64,000 bases of DNA from Youngiibacter fragilis 232.1. Lineage in GTDB: Bacteria; Bacillota; Clostridia; Clostridiales; Clostridiaceae. A model generated the notes under the pieces. That model worked only from the letters and a program-made list of their open reading frames with translations, did no database searches and had not been told where the DNA came from. How positions within the stretch are numbered: position 1 is the first letter of the stretch; each line of letters begins with the position of its first letter. The position numbers and the translations under genes are program-made. Of the stretch, positions 53,001 through 60,224 are shown one piece after another. Location of the stretch: NCBI RefSeq assembly GCF_000495435.3, contig NZ_AXUN02000068.1, forward strand, positions 1 through 64,000. The letters run 5' to 3'.

Positions 53001-54056
53001 AGCAGCTGTTACAACCGGATAGATGCTGATGGTCTGCTCATGGGTCACCGTGACACCCCGGCTGTTTTTTGCTGTGGCAATCAGGGTGATGCTGCCGGTC
53101 TGTGTGAATTTCACCTTGCCGCCGTTGTGGTCAAGGGTACCGTCTGTCAGCTCGGAAAGCCCCGTGGGCAGACCGTTTTTCAGGGCTGACCATGTTACGC
53201 TACTGACAGAATGGCTTTCCGGCTTGATCTCAATTTCATCGGCGGTATAGGCGGTTTTTGGCAAGGTAAAAGAAAACTGCGGGGCGGGAACATAGGAAGA
53301 CCCGCCCCCACCGGAACCGCTGCCGCTGGAGCTGCCTCCGCCGGAATTCCCATCGGAGGGTTGATCCTCCGGCTTGGCAGGAACAGTCGGCTTGGGCGGT
53401 TCTTCCTTCTTGATCTGCTCCTTGGCTTTTTCCGTATCCACCAGCATTTCAAAGGCTTCGGCGCGGGTGGCCTTGCCGTCCGGCTTGACTGTGCCGTCCG
53501 GGTAGCCGTCTACAATTCCATATTCCTTGCCGGTGCAGATGCTGGATTTGTCCACCTCGGAAAGTGTGCCGTCGTCGGAAAATCCGGTGACGCAGGGGCA
53601 GGAGGCATCATGGTCACCCTTGCCGATGGCGCGCACCAGCATACGGATCATTTCCATACGGGTGATGGGCTGATCCGGTTGAAATTCTGTGCCGAAATCG
53701 TCCTTCTGGATGATTCCAGCGATGATGAGCGCCTCAATGTGCGGCTCAGACCAGTGACCGGCAATGTCGGTGAAGTGAATGGTGACCTCACTTTCCTCCG
53801 GCTCCGGCAGCTCCATGGTTCTGGCAACCAGAGCGGCAAATTCCCCTCTGGTAATGATTTCATCCGGGTGTGCCAGCCCGTCGGGATAGCCGCTGATGAC
53901 GCCTTTTTCCGTCAGGATTTGAATGGCTTCCTCCGCCCAATGCCCCTTGGCGTCCTCAAAATACCGGTTTATCGCATAGGCGCTGCCTGCCAGCAGGGAA
54001 AGCACAAGGCAGACAGTGAGGGCGAGGCCCAGCGGCCGTTTCATTTTCTTGTTCAT
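50085..54056 (-). CDS. giant SLH-domain surface protein with Ig-like repeats
   Basis: 1,323 residues. A signal peptide (GLALTVCLVLSLLAGSAYA) is followed by three SLH domains (about 30-80, 93-140, 157-205; e.g. GHWAEEAIQILTEKGVISGYPDG) that bind wall polymers, then a Gly/Ser linker. About seven ~95-residue repeats follow (PxxxFTLPxTxHTDKxVAV ... GGxVxFKExGSYTLTASVTDxxG), then four ~75-residue PKD-like repeats (RTxKDGKFLVNISATATDADGDATTLEW, split here only in reading), then a unique C-terminus. A likely adhesin or pilus-associated anchor. It lies between the two identical pilins. GGAGG-type site upstream. Confidence 0.88.
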   Translation of the reverse strand: MNKKMKRPLGLALTVCLVLSLLAGSAYAINRYFEDAKGHWAEEAIQILTEKGVISGYPDGLAHPDEIITRGEFAALVARTMELPEPEESEVTIHFTDIAGHWSEPHIEALIIAGIIQKDDFGTEFQPDQPITRMEMIRMLVRAIGKGDHDASCPCVTGFSDDGTLSEVDKSSICTGKEYGIVDGYPDGTVKPDGKATRAEAFEMLVDTEKAKEQIKKEEPPKPTVPAKPEDQPSDGNSGGGSSSGSGSGGGGSSYVPAPQFSFTLPKTAYTADEIEIKPESHSVSSVTWSALKNGLPTGLSELTDGTLDHNGGKVKFTQTGSITLIATAKNSRGVTVTHEQTISIYPVVTAAFTLPETTHTDKSVAVELSTENLGSNAVVWSLEKDGSAVDVETALAGTLDSTGGTVLFKEKGSYTLTASITDELGKVITAQDSITVYPVAEVKLTLPAVSHTDKTVALKTETKETDGLTVAYTLTRNGEPAETDTWIEGNPADGSIRFKEKGVYALTASVTDDTGRVFADTVNITVYPVGSAGFYLPEIFHTDSTVMVEAVFGEIGSHTAKWTLLRDGKEVSLTDTVEGTLGNNGGELKFRTKGSYVLKAEFTDDGSRTYHYEQGFKVYPVPAVRYSLPEYVHTDTDIAVKTETADLDGLTVEWLVDNTYGFQDWPTYVDGTLTNGGGTIRFKRAGVYELAARVTDETGRVFLYESHDKCEVLPVLTLGFELPEFAYTDTAIDLRTHGNNQVLPVEWSVTKDGKSIPLSEAFSGELTAQGGKITFKDDGEYVLTATMTDYLKRSYSHSESIRILPVVQYAFTMPQTVHYGTEFEVAAKDVQYLGSYAVVWTLEKDKNAASYQGSLGNDGGKIAIRDTGAFTLTASVTDRAGRVTTYSERITVTNTAPNAPVVEAVPTRTAKDGKFLVNITASATDPDGDAVTLEYADTAADSYYAPGTHTIRVRAKDIAGAYSPWTEKTFTVTNAAPTGTLTAEPTRTVKDDKFLVNISATATDADGDATTLEWDNKAADGYYAPGTHTVKVRAKDIAGAYSPWVEKTFTITSSAPTVTLTATPTRTANNGKFLVNISATAADADGDATTLEWDNKAADGYYAVGTHTVRVRAKDATGLYSEWVSKTFAIANSAPTAPVITRTPNGNSVAPGTPVTITAASSDPDGDPVALIWEGRNAETQTYPRGKNVVRVKAVDSTGAESPWAAIVFFVADSNGGGGMTLTGPDSVIMENGIEGATITEYTFTVPPVSGHSGSDFGRVRGYNKLTGQWDQLDYGTTSNGITFTRTLGAGVYTQLEFYYYTNHNCMYNKSNITYSVTYHFE

Positions 54057-54067
54057 CGGCCTACCTC

Positions 54068-54427
54068 CTACATCCCACCCATGACGGGCTGGCCTTGCTC
54101 CTGCTGCTGGGTGGGGGATTCCTGTTTCTGTGCGGCGGTCTGCCCCTGGGTCAGCGCCTGCTGGTAAGCTCCGAGGACCGTCTTGTCAAACTCCGCCTTG
54201 GCCTCCTTGGTGCAGGGAAAGCAGATATCCTTGTATTCACCGTTTCCGGCTTTATAGCTGGGCATGGAGATAAACAGCCCCTTGGAGCCCTCCATGATTT
54301 TGATGCCCCGCACGGCAAAATCGCCGTAGACATTGACCGAGGCGGTGGCCCTGCAGCTTCCCTCCGGGCGGATGGAATGGATTTTCACATCGTACTTGGG
54401 GACAGCCGGTGTCATATTATTAGGCAT
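54068..54427 (-). CDS. SpoVG-like protein with Met-rich tail
   Basis: 119 residues. KYDVKIHSIRPEGSCRATASVNVYGDFAVRGIKIMEGSKGLFISMPSYK, split here only in reading, follows the SpoVG fold, a nucleic-acid-binding regulator of division and surface genes in Firmicutes. The usual SpoVG ends soon after; here a Gln-rich linker continues to GQPVMGGM, the shared tail. Its role in the ICE is unknown. Confidence 0.85.
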   Translation of the reverse strand: MPNNMTPAVPKYDVKIHSIRPEGSCRATASVNVYGDFAVRGIKIMEGSKGLFISMPSYKAGNGEYKDICFPCTKEAKAEFDKTVLGAYQQALTQGQTAAQKQESPTQQQEQGQPVMGGM

Positions 54428-54460
54428 GATTTTTCCTCCTTCTCAAAATGTCCGGCACTG

Positions 54461-54691
54461 TTAACCGGCGTAGTTGAACATCTCCTTGATGCGCTGTACC
54501 AGGGTGGGCAGCACCGTTTCCCCGAACAGGGCGTACAGCCCCGCAAGGAGCAGCGCGCCCAAAACCACGGCAATCAGGATCTTGATTGCGGTGTCAATGT
54601 AGCCTTCCCCGGCATTCTCCGTGAGGATGGAGCGGCTTTTGACAGCAGCCGCGCCGAGCTTGTTCTTCAGCTTGCAAAATAGATTTTTCAT
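54461..54691 (-). CDS. type IVb (Flp-like) pilin, copy 2
   Basis: 76 residues from the ATG with AGGAGG upstream. The leader differs from copy 1 (KNLFCKLKNKLGAAAVKS ... TENAG) but the mature part EGYIDTAIKILIAVVLGAL ... RIKEMFNYAG is the same. It lies on the other side of the giant surface protein gene from copy 1, suggesting an ancestral duplication of the pilin kept under strong protein-level constraint. Confidence 0.85.
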   Translation of the reverse strand: MKNLFCKLKNKLGAAAVKSRSILTENAGEGYIDTAIKILIAVVLGALLLAGLYALFGETVLPTLVQRIKEMFNYAG

Positions 54692-54742
54692 TTTGGCCTC
54701 CTTCATAAAGTGAGGGCATGAGAAAAGACAGCCGACGGCTGC

Positions 54743-55300
54743 CTACATACGCATGCCCATGGTTTGGGTTTGCTCCGGTTCACCGAAGCTGATTTTCTGG
54801 AATCCAAAGCGGTCGCAGTAGTGGAACTCGCTGCCGCCTTCATCATACAGTTCCACCACATCGGACATGGACAGGGAGTGTCCGCCATAGCCGGGCGGGT
54901 GATTCACATTGCACCTTGTGTAGATAGCTTCGAGGTCGTTTGTATCCAGCTGCCCGTCATAGGCGACATGGTAATACTCCGGGGACGGCTCTCCGAACTG
55001 CCGCACCGTTTCCTCATAGGAGATAAACTTCATATACACGTCCGTCTCCGGCTTCAGCTGCCAGATGCGCACATTTTTCAGCGGTGCGGCGGACTCGTCC
55101 ATGCCGCCCATCCGTTCCCCAGCGGCAAGGCGCTCCATCACGCCGTCCGTCCACTGCGGGGTCAAGCTGCGGCTTTTCAGCCATGCGGTCAGCTCGTCAT
55201 TTTGGAAGATGCTGTCCACCACCGCCTTTTCTTTTTCTGTATATCCGGCCGGGTTTCCATAGTAGGAAATGAGGCCGTTTTTCAGGGTGATTCCCGGCAT
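54743..55300 (-). CDS. YodL-domain protein with Met-rich tail
   Basis: 185 residues. The middle/C-terminal part (YYHVAYDGQLDTNDLEAIYTRCNVNHPPGYGGHSLSMSDVVELYDEGGSEFHYCDRFGF, split here only in reading) matches the YodL domain. Its N-terminal part has FQNDELTAWLKSRSLTPQW. YodL domains occur in large antirestriction or accessory proteins of ICEs. The tail is QTQTMGMRM. It may act on recipient defences, but that is inference. Confidence 0.82.
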   Translation of the reverse strand: MPGITLKNGLISYYGNPAGYTEKEKAVVDSIFQNDELTAWLKSRSLTPQWTDGVMERLAAGERMGGMDESAAPLKNVRIWQLKPETDVYMKFISYEETVRQFGEPSPEYYHVAYDGQLDTNDLEAIYTRCNVNHPPGYGGHSLSMSDVVELYDEGGSEFHYCDRFGFQKISFGEPEQTQTMGMRM

Positions 55301-55312
55301 GGTACCGCCTCC

Positions 55313-56062
55313 TTACTGCATTGTCATCCCTCCCATAGCGGAGGATGCCTGCTTCTGCTCCTGTATTTCCGAGAGCTTTTCCTTTGCCCAATCGGGAAGA
55401 TGGCTTTCGGAAAGAACTCCGGTAAAATCCGTTCTGTTCCAGCGGGTTTCCTCGCCGTCCGCAAGGTTTACGGCAAAGACAGCACGGCCGTTGGCTCCGG
55501 CATGAGCGCCGAAGCCCCCGGTACACAGCCAGAGCTGATCCTGTACAGTCAGGCAGCTTTCTTTCAGCGTTTTGGGTGAAAGTACAATCACCCTTCCCTC
55601 AAAATCCTGCTTTTCCGTGTCAGTCAGGCAGTGCGTATGGTCAAACAGCCCAAGCGCCTGATATGCTCTGCGGTACTGGTTGACAAAGCCGTCCAGCACG
55701 GCCGGGTGGCTGTCCACGGCAAACTCCAGATTGCGGTTACTGTACGAATCCTTGTCGACTGGGATATAAGTCTGCTTTGCCCAATCGTGGTTACCGCGGG
55801 AAAAGCGCCCGTCATAATCCTTGCACTGCAAGCTGTTTGCCAGAACATAAGACACCCGGTGGTAGCCGAACTGGTTAATGACACTTTGGGCGCAGTCACT
55901 GTTCAGATGCATTCCGTCAAAATCCCGGCGAATCGCTTCTTCGATGGCATTCTTGCAGGAGATATTTTCCCTGTGGCTTGCCCTCCAGTCATTTAACTCG
56001 CCAAGCTGTTTGGCTTCTGCAAATGAGTATGGATAGACAGCCGAGAACTTTTTATCTGCCAT
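55313..56062 (-). CDS. DUF3849-like protein with Met-rich tail
   Basis: 249 residues. YPYSFAEAKQLGELNDWRASHRENISCKNAIEEAIRRDFDG, split here only in reading, and GYHRVSYVLANSLQCKDYDGRFSRGNHDWAKQTYIP follow DUF3849. The later part (DQLWLCTGGFGAHAGANGRAVFAVNL) looks like a separate compact domain common to ICE proteins. It ends AMGGMTMQ, the shared tail. Function unknown; it overlaps the upstream double-AbrB gene. Confidence 0.8.
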   Translation of the reverse strand: MADKKFSAVYPYSFAEAKQLGELNDWRASHRENISCKNAIEEAIRRDFDGMHLNSDCAQSVINQFGYHRVSYVLANSLQCKDYDGRFSRGNHDWAKQTYIPVDKDSYSNRNLEFAVDSHPAVLDGFVNQYRRAYQALGLFDHTHCLTDTEKQDFEGRVIVLSPKTLKESCLTVQDQLWLCTGGFGAHAGANGRAVFAVNLADGEETRWNRTDFTGVLSESHLPDWAKEKLSEIQEQKQASSAMGGMTMQ

Positions 56063-56591
56063 AGATGATTTCCTCCTGCATAATCAGCTCATCCAGCTCC
56101 GCAAGGCACACGCCGCTTTGGGCCAGCACGGCGAGAATACCGGGCGGCACATCGGTAATATCCTGCTGGATGTCCGACTCTGTCACCGTGATTTCGCCGC
56201 TGTCCTCATCCGTATAGGCTTCCAGCCTGGCATCTGTGGGGATACCCGCTTCCTCCAGCAGATAGCCGGGGATGTGGACAGTCTGGCTGTCATCCAGCAG
56301 ATCACGGCAGAGAGAACACCCGGCAACCCATCCGGCGGGGCAGCCATCCTCACAGCCCTCGTCGCAGTTGTTGCACAATCCGCAGGCGGAGGCGAGGACG
56401 ACAGTCAGCTCGGCGGCAAGGGCACTGAGGCTCTGGATGGCGTTCGCCACCTCCAGCGCCGTCATTTTGTCCTTCATAAAGACAAGGGCGCTCGGTTCGG
56501 CATGAAGCTCCAGTGTATCCTTGTCGTTGAAGCCGGACCGTTCGCAGGCGTCGGCCGGGAGTCCGATTTGGGGCATTTGATTTTTTTTCAT
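56052..56591 (-). CDS. double AbrB-like protein with Cys-rich linker
   Basis: 179 residues. Two swapped-hairpin (SpoVT/AbrB)-type stretches, IGLPADACERSGFNDKDTLEL and VHIPGYLLEEAGIPTDARLEAY, flank a helical segment and a cysteine cluster (CGLCNNCDEGCEDGCPAGWVAGCSLC, split here only in reading) with seven cysteines. One chain would thus form an AbrB pseudo-dimer with a metal- or redox-sensing insert. Likely a DNA-binding regulator. I know of no named family. Confidence 0.7.
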   Translation of the reverse strand: MKKNQMPQIGLPADACERSGFNDKDTLELHAEPSALVFMKDKMTALEVANAIQSLSALAAELTVVLASACGLCNNCDEGCEDGCPAGWVAGCSLCRDLLDDSQTVHIPGYLLEEAGIPTDARLEAYTDEDSGEITVTESDIQQDITDVPPGILAVLAQSGVCLAELDELIMQEEIIYGR

Positions 56592-56659
56592 GAATGAGTT
56601 CCTCCTATCAAATATTGATTTTTCTATTTACGCAATGCTGTGACAACAGGCGTTTTTGG

Positions 56660-57490
56660 CTATTCCATGAAGCCCCCTTCCCCGAACAGATTCAGCTGTG
56701 ACGGGGCATTCTTCTCACGCTCATGCAGATCGTAATTGGCAATGAGGATTTCAGGAAACTGCGCCCCGTTGTCGTACCGCTGCTTGATGTTGTTGATGCG
56801 GGTAAAGGCTTCCGTCTGGATGCCTGGCGCGTCATAGAGGCTGCGGATAAATTCACAGTCGTTGTAGGACAGCAGAAATTTACCGTCGATCCGTAGCAGC
56901 GCATCCCGCAGACGGATATGGTCCTTTTCGGTGAAGCCATCCTCGCCCACGTTTTTGTAGTAGCTTTCGGTTTCAAAATACGGCGGGTCGCAGTAGAAAA
57001 AGCTGACAGGGCGGTCATACTGCCCGATGAGCTTCTCAAAGTCCTTGTTTTCCACGACCACCTTGGCAAGCCGCCGGTGGGCCTGCTCTATGAGAGGGAA
57101 GTTACTGCGGATATCGTGGGGCTGGCTGCCGTAGCTGGTAAGCCCCGACGCATAGCTGTAGCGGATGAGCTGGTAAAACCACGCCGCCCTTTGCACGTCC
57201 GATGCGGGGCTGTCACGGGCAAGGGCGTTTTTGATAAGCTCAAAATCCGCGCGGGAATTAAGGCAGTAGGCAAGTGCCGCCATCAGCTCCTGCGGCTTCT
57301 CCCGCACACAGCGGTAGAGGTTCACCAGCAGACCGTTGAAGTCGTTGTAGACCTCAAAATCGTTGCCGGGCAGCTTGTGAAACAGTACCCAGCCGCCTCC
57401 GCCGAACACCTCAATGTACCGCTCATAATAGAGGGGAAACAGGGTGACGATCAGCTCCCGCAAGGATTTCTTGCCGCCGATCCAGGACAT
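56660..57490 (-). CDS. D12-class DNA adenine methyltransferase
   Basis: 276 residues. MSWIGGKKSLRELIVTLFP, EVFGGGGWVLFHK (SAM binding) and FFYCDPPYFETE (catalytic DPPY) define the Dam/D12 family. It probably protects the element against restriction or alters its own regulation. The C-terminus SQLNLFGEGGF contains QLNLF, close to the bacterial sliding-clamp-binding consensus. It lies just downstream of a small HTH gene. Confidence 0.92.
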   Translation of the reverse strand: MSWIGGKKSLRELIVTLFPLYYERYIEVFGGGGWVLFHKLPGNDFEVYNDFNGLLVNLYRCVREKPQELMAALAYCLNSRADFELIKNALARDSPASDVQRAAWFYQLIRYSYASGLTSYGSQPHDIRSNFPLIEQAHRRLAKVVVENKDFEKLIGQYDRPVSFFYCDPPYFETESYYKNVGEDGFTEKDHIRLRDALLRIDGKFLLSYNDCEFIRSLYDAPGIQTEAFTRINNIKQRYDNGAQFPEILIANYDLHEREKNAPSQLNLFGEGGFME

Positions 57491-57498
57491 GAAGCTGT

Positions 57499-57831
57499 TC
57501 AGGAGTCATCACCTCCTTCCAACGGCAGACGTATCTGCGTATTGTCAAAGGCCGCAAGGGAGTGCCGGAGGCCGGTGATGGCGGCGCTGATCCCGCTGAT
57601 GCGGTTTCTCATATGCTGGATGGTCAGACGCACCTCCGCTTCGGTTTTCGCATAAAAGTACCCGTTCTGGTCGCTGGCAATGGGAACACCCGCCCGGCGC
57701 AGGGCGTTGACCTGATCCCGTAGCTCCTTGCCTGAAACGCGGAAGGTGTGTTCCAGCTCCCGGCTGATGACGGCGTTTTCCGCACCGTGGTGATACCGGC
57801 GCAGATGCTTTGCAAGCAGTTCTTTCTGCAT
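57499..57831 (-). CDS. small helix-turn-helix protein
   Basis: 110 residues from the ATG with AAAGGAG upstream. KHLRRYHHGAENAVISRELEHTFRVSGKELRDQVNALRRAGVPIASDQNGYFYA, split here only in reading, is a winged-helix pattern of the type found next to phage/ICE methylases. The C-terminus is helical. Its stop is 9 bp before the Dam-like start, so it may regulate that gene. Confidence 0.75.
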   Translation of the reverse strand: MQKELLAKHLRRYHHGAENAVISRELEHTFRVSGKELRDQVNALRRAGVPIASDQNGYFYAKTEAEVRLTIQHMRNRISGISAAITGLRHSLAAFDNTQIRLPLEGGDDS

Positions 57832-57881
57832 GGGTTCTCCTTTCCGGCCGTTTCCCCGGAAAGGCAAAAAAGGGCGCAAAA

Positions 57882-57920
57882 AAACAGGGCCGCCTCCTGT
57901 ATGGGGAAACGGCCCTGTTT
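57882..57920 (-). terminator. terminator upstream of the HTH-Dam pair
   Basis: Stem AAACAGGGCCG / CGGCCCTGTTT with a further T-run on the minus strand. It ends transcription from the 57961 gene before the HTH gene. Confidence 0.75.
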
Positions 57921-57933
57921 TGATATGGAGTCT

Positions 57934-57962
57934 AAAAAAGCGCAGGCATCTCTGCCTGCGCT
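57934..57962 (-). terminator. terminator at the end of the 57961 gene
   Basis: Stem AGCGCAGGCA / TGCCTGCGCT followed on the minus strand by TTTTTT. It overlaps the stop codon and forms a tandem with the next terminator. Confidence 0.75.
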
Positions 57963-58251
57963 ACTTGATTACGCCAAGCTCTCTTAACACTGCCACGCAG
58001 TCCTTGGCGCCCTGAATGTATAGGTGCTTTTGAAATTTTACCTCCATATCTGAGTTTTCGGTCAGGTAATTATCGATCCTGTCCTTTGTGTGCTGTGTAA
58101 TTTCAGCGCTGTTCTGAATGCTTGCGCTGAGTTCGAGCAGTTCCTGTGCCAGTTCTTCCGACCGGGGGTCTGATTCCCGCATGGCGGAATATGCAAGCTG
58201 AAACCGCTCCGCCAGAGCCATATCCAGTAAATCCAAGAGCTTCTCATCCAT
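57961..58251 (-). CDS. DUF6809-like small protein
   Basis: 96 residues, helical. MDEKLLDLLDMALAERFQLAY, split only in reading, and the end KFQKHLYIQGAKDCVAVLRELGVI are typical of a small protein family shared by Clostridia phages and ICEs. Function unknown. It is ended by a tandem terminator. Confidence 0.7.
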   Translation of the reverse strand: MDEKLLDLLDMALAERFQLAYSAMRESDPRSEELAQELLELSASIQNSAEITQHTKDRIDNYLTENSDMEVKFQKHLYIQGAKDCVAVLRELGVIK

Positions 58252-58328
58252 CTTCTTCGCCTCCCTTCAGCACAACACAATGCCACAGCTTCATGGGAAT
58301 AGCTATACCAAAACCCAACAAAGATTTG

Positions 58329-59567
58329 CTATTTCATTTCCATGCCAAGGCTTTGGCTGGGCTGGTCGAGATATTGCTCCACAGTTCGCCCGGTAAGCGA
58401 CCATAAAACACCGTATTCCGTGAGGGAAATCCCTTTTCCCTGAATCAATTTGCTGCCATATCCGTCAAGGTCTGCACTGGCAAACAGCTCGCTTTCCTGC
58501 TCAATGCAGTATTTGGAAAGCACAAAGCGTGCGTAGTCCGCAGGGTTAGCAGCCTCCCGGATAACAGAGAAGTCCTCTGACACAAGGGAAAGGTCGAGGG
58601 CTTCTTCCAAAGAAATATCACCGGGAGCTTCTCCCAGCATTGCCTTGTAGGATAAGATGTTGTGCTTATCATGGATGCGCCGTAGCTGTTCTGCCAGCTC
58701 ATTGACCAGCCCATAGCAGTCACCCTCTGACGCATACAAAGCGTCGCTGATTTTTTCAGTTAAAATGGGCGCCATGCAGTCCTCCGACGAGAATGCACAT
58801 TCCTCCGGGGAAGCCGCTCCAACAGCATCGACCGCTTGAAGGAGCGCCGCATCCCCGGCGGGGAGCTTGAGGAAAACAGCCGTTTCATTGTCATAGGCGG
58901 GATCGTTAAAATGCCCCTTGGTGATGCGGAGAAGCACAGCGTAATCCGGTTTTTCAAGAGGAAGGGCATCGCCGCTGTGGTATTCGGCGGCAATCTCGCC
59001 GTTCTGTACCACATAGCCATGGGGCGTGAACACGCCGCCCTCGCCCTCGCGCATCTCCCTGCCGATTTTACCGAAGTCCAGATATTCGTAGACTTCATCC
59101 GATACCTTTTCTAGTGCCGGTACAAAATCATTATCCGCATAAAATTTGCCGAGAGACGGATCGTCATGGGCTTCATAGGCAATCTGGCAGTGCTCCGTGC
59201 TGTGGGTCATATTGATGAGCCGCTCCACCGGAATGGGAGCGTATTGAGTCTGGACGGCATCCATCATCACCATGCCCTCGAAGCAGTCTAATTCCCATGC
59301 ACTTAGGGAAGACAGCCGCTGCGCGAGATGATTCAGCTCATGAAGATTGGCATCGGGGGCGATAAACTGCGGCAGATAGTCCAGCTTGCAGCTTAAAACC
59401 TCCGCAGAATAAACGGTGTCCCCGTTAATTTTTGCTCTTTCCAACGCATCCGCCAGCTCATAGGGTGTGGCGGGGAGTGTGATTTCCGCCGAGGGGTTTG
59501 TACCCGAAGGATTCCATCGGCTGAGTTCTACTTCAAAGATTCTTTCTTTTCTGGCGTTAACGCTCAT
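58329..59567 (-). CDS. ardA: ArdA-like antirestriction protein (duplicated) with Met-rich tail
   Basis: 412 residues from the ATG with CGGAGGT upstream. ITLPATPYELADALERAKI, NLHELNHLAQRLSSLSAWELDCFEGMV and GGVFTPHGYV match ArdA-like proteins, DNA mimics that block type I restriction. A second, weaker copy starts at VFLKLPAGDAALLQAVDAVG and runs to the end (ISLEEALDLSLVSEDFSVI, ISLTEYGVLWSLTG). It ends SQSLGMEMK, the shared tail. An antirestriction protein would be most useful inside the recipient. Confidence 0.8.
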   Translation of the reverse strand: MSVNARKERIFEVELSRWNPSGTNPSAEITLPATPYELADALERAKINGDTVYSAEVLSCKLDYLPQFIAPDANLHELNHLAQRLSSLSAWELDCFEGMVMMDAVQTQYAPIPVERLINMTHSTEHCQIAYEAHDDPSLGKFYADNDFVPALEKVSDEVYEYLDFGKIGREMREGEGGVFTPHGYVVQNGEIAAEYHSGDALPLEKPDYAVLLRITKGHFNDPAYDNETAVFLKLPAGDAALLQAVDAVGAASPEECAFSSEDCMAPILTEKISDALYASEGDCYGLVNELAEQLRRIHDKHNILSYKAMLGEAPGDISLEEALDLSLVSEDFSVIREAANPADYARFVLSKYCIEQESELFASADLDGYGSKLIQGKGISLTEYGVLWSLTGRTVEQYLDQPSQSLGMEMK

Positions 59568-59612
59568 CTTGATACCTCCGTTTGATTGATCACTGCAATG
59601 CACATCAGACAG

Positions 59613-60224
59613 TTACACAAAAACCGCCCCGTCGCACCACTTTTTCATGGCGTTGTACAGCAGCAGTACCTTGGTTTGATCCGATACCTCCTGCCATGTG
59701 GCCGGTTTGAACTGCCGGAGCCCGTATTGGCGTTCTCCCTCAAAATATGCAAGGATGCCGATGTGGTCGGGGATATCCCCGGCGATTCTGGCGGCAAGGG
59801 CTGTCGGCACGCAGTAGTAATTTTCGTTTCCATGAAAGTTATGGCCGTTCCCGCTTTTGAAATCCTGATAGGTAATTTTGACCTCGAAACAGGTGACCAT
59901 CATGCCGATATGCCAGTTGTGGCACCGCAGGACGCAGCCGTGGCATTTCTTTGCATTCTTATCTGTACTGCCGTCCCGAAAGCATCTGCCAGGTTCGTGC
60001 CGATGCGCTGTCAGGCACGGTTCCTTTTCGGAAAAACGCTCCGCATCCAGAAGCCTGCAGAGATATTCCTCATTCTCGTAATAGTCCTCAAACCGGATGC
60101 TGTCTACAATCCCTGACGATGTCCATACCTCATCCGCCCACCGGATGGTGCGCTTTTCGGTATGCAGCCTTGGGCGGTAGTGGTGGGTAAGCGCCTTAAT
60201 GCGTTTTGTTAATTCGGTTTCCAT
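59613..60224 (-). CDS. MmcB-like PDDEXK nuclease-fold protein
   Basis: 203 residues. IRWADEVWTSSGIVDSIRFEDYY and CFEVKITYQDFKS supply the D ... ExK pattern of PDDEXK nucleases. Between them is a Cys cluster (CFRDGS ... CHGCVLRC). The C-terminal half is NENYYCVPTALAARIAGDIPDHIGILAYFE, split only in reading, as in MmcB/VRR-like repair proteins. Role in the ICE unknown. It overlaps the start region of the next small gene. Confidence 0.72.
   Translation of the reverse strand: METELTKRIKALTHHYRPRLHTEKRTIRWADEVWTSSGIVDSIRFEDYYENEEYLCRLLDAERFSEKEPCLTAHRHEPGRCFRDGSTDKNAKKCHGCVLRCHNWHIGMMVTCFEVKITYQDFKSGNGHNFHGNENYYCVPTALAARIAGDIPDHIGILAYFEGERQYGLRQFKPATWQEVSDQTKVLLLYNAMKKWCDGAVFV

Noticed and set aside
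50142-53189. 1,015-codon plus-strand open frame across the giant surface protein gene
   Set aside because: It is the antisense of a repetitive, GC-rich gene with clear SLH and Ig-like repeats. The plus-strand product has no recognisable domains and no fitting context.
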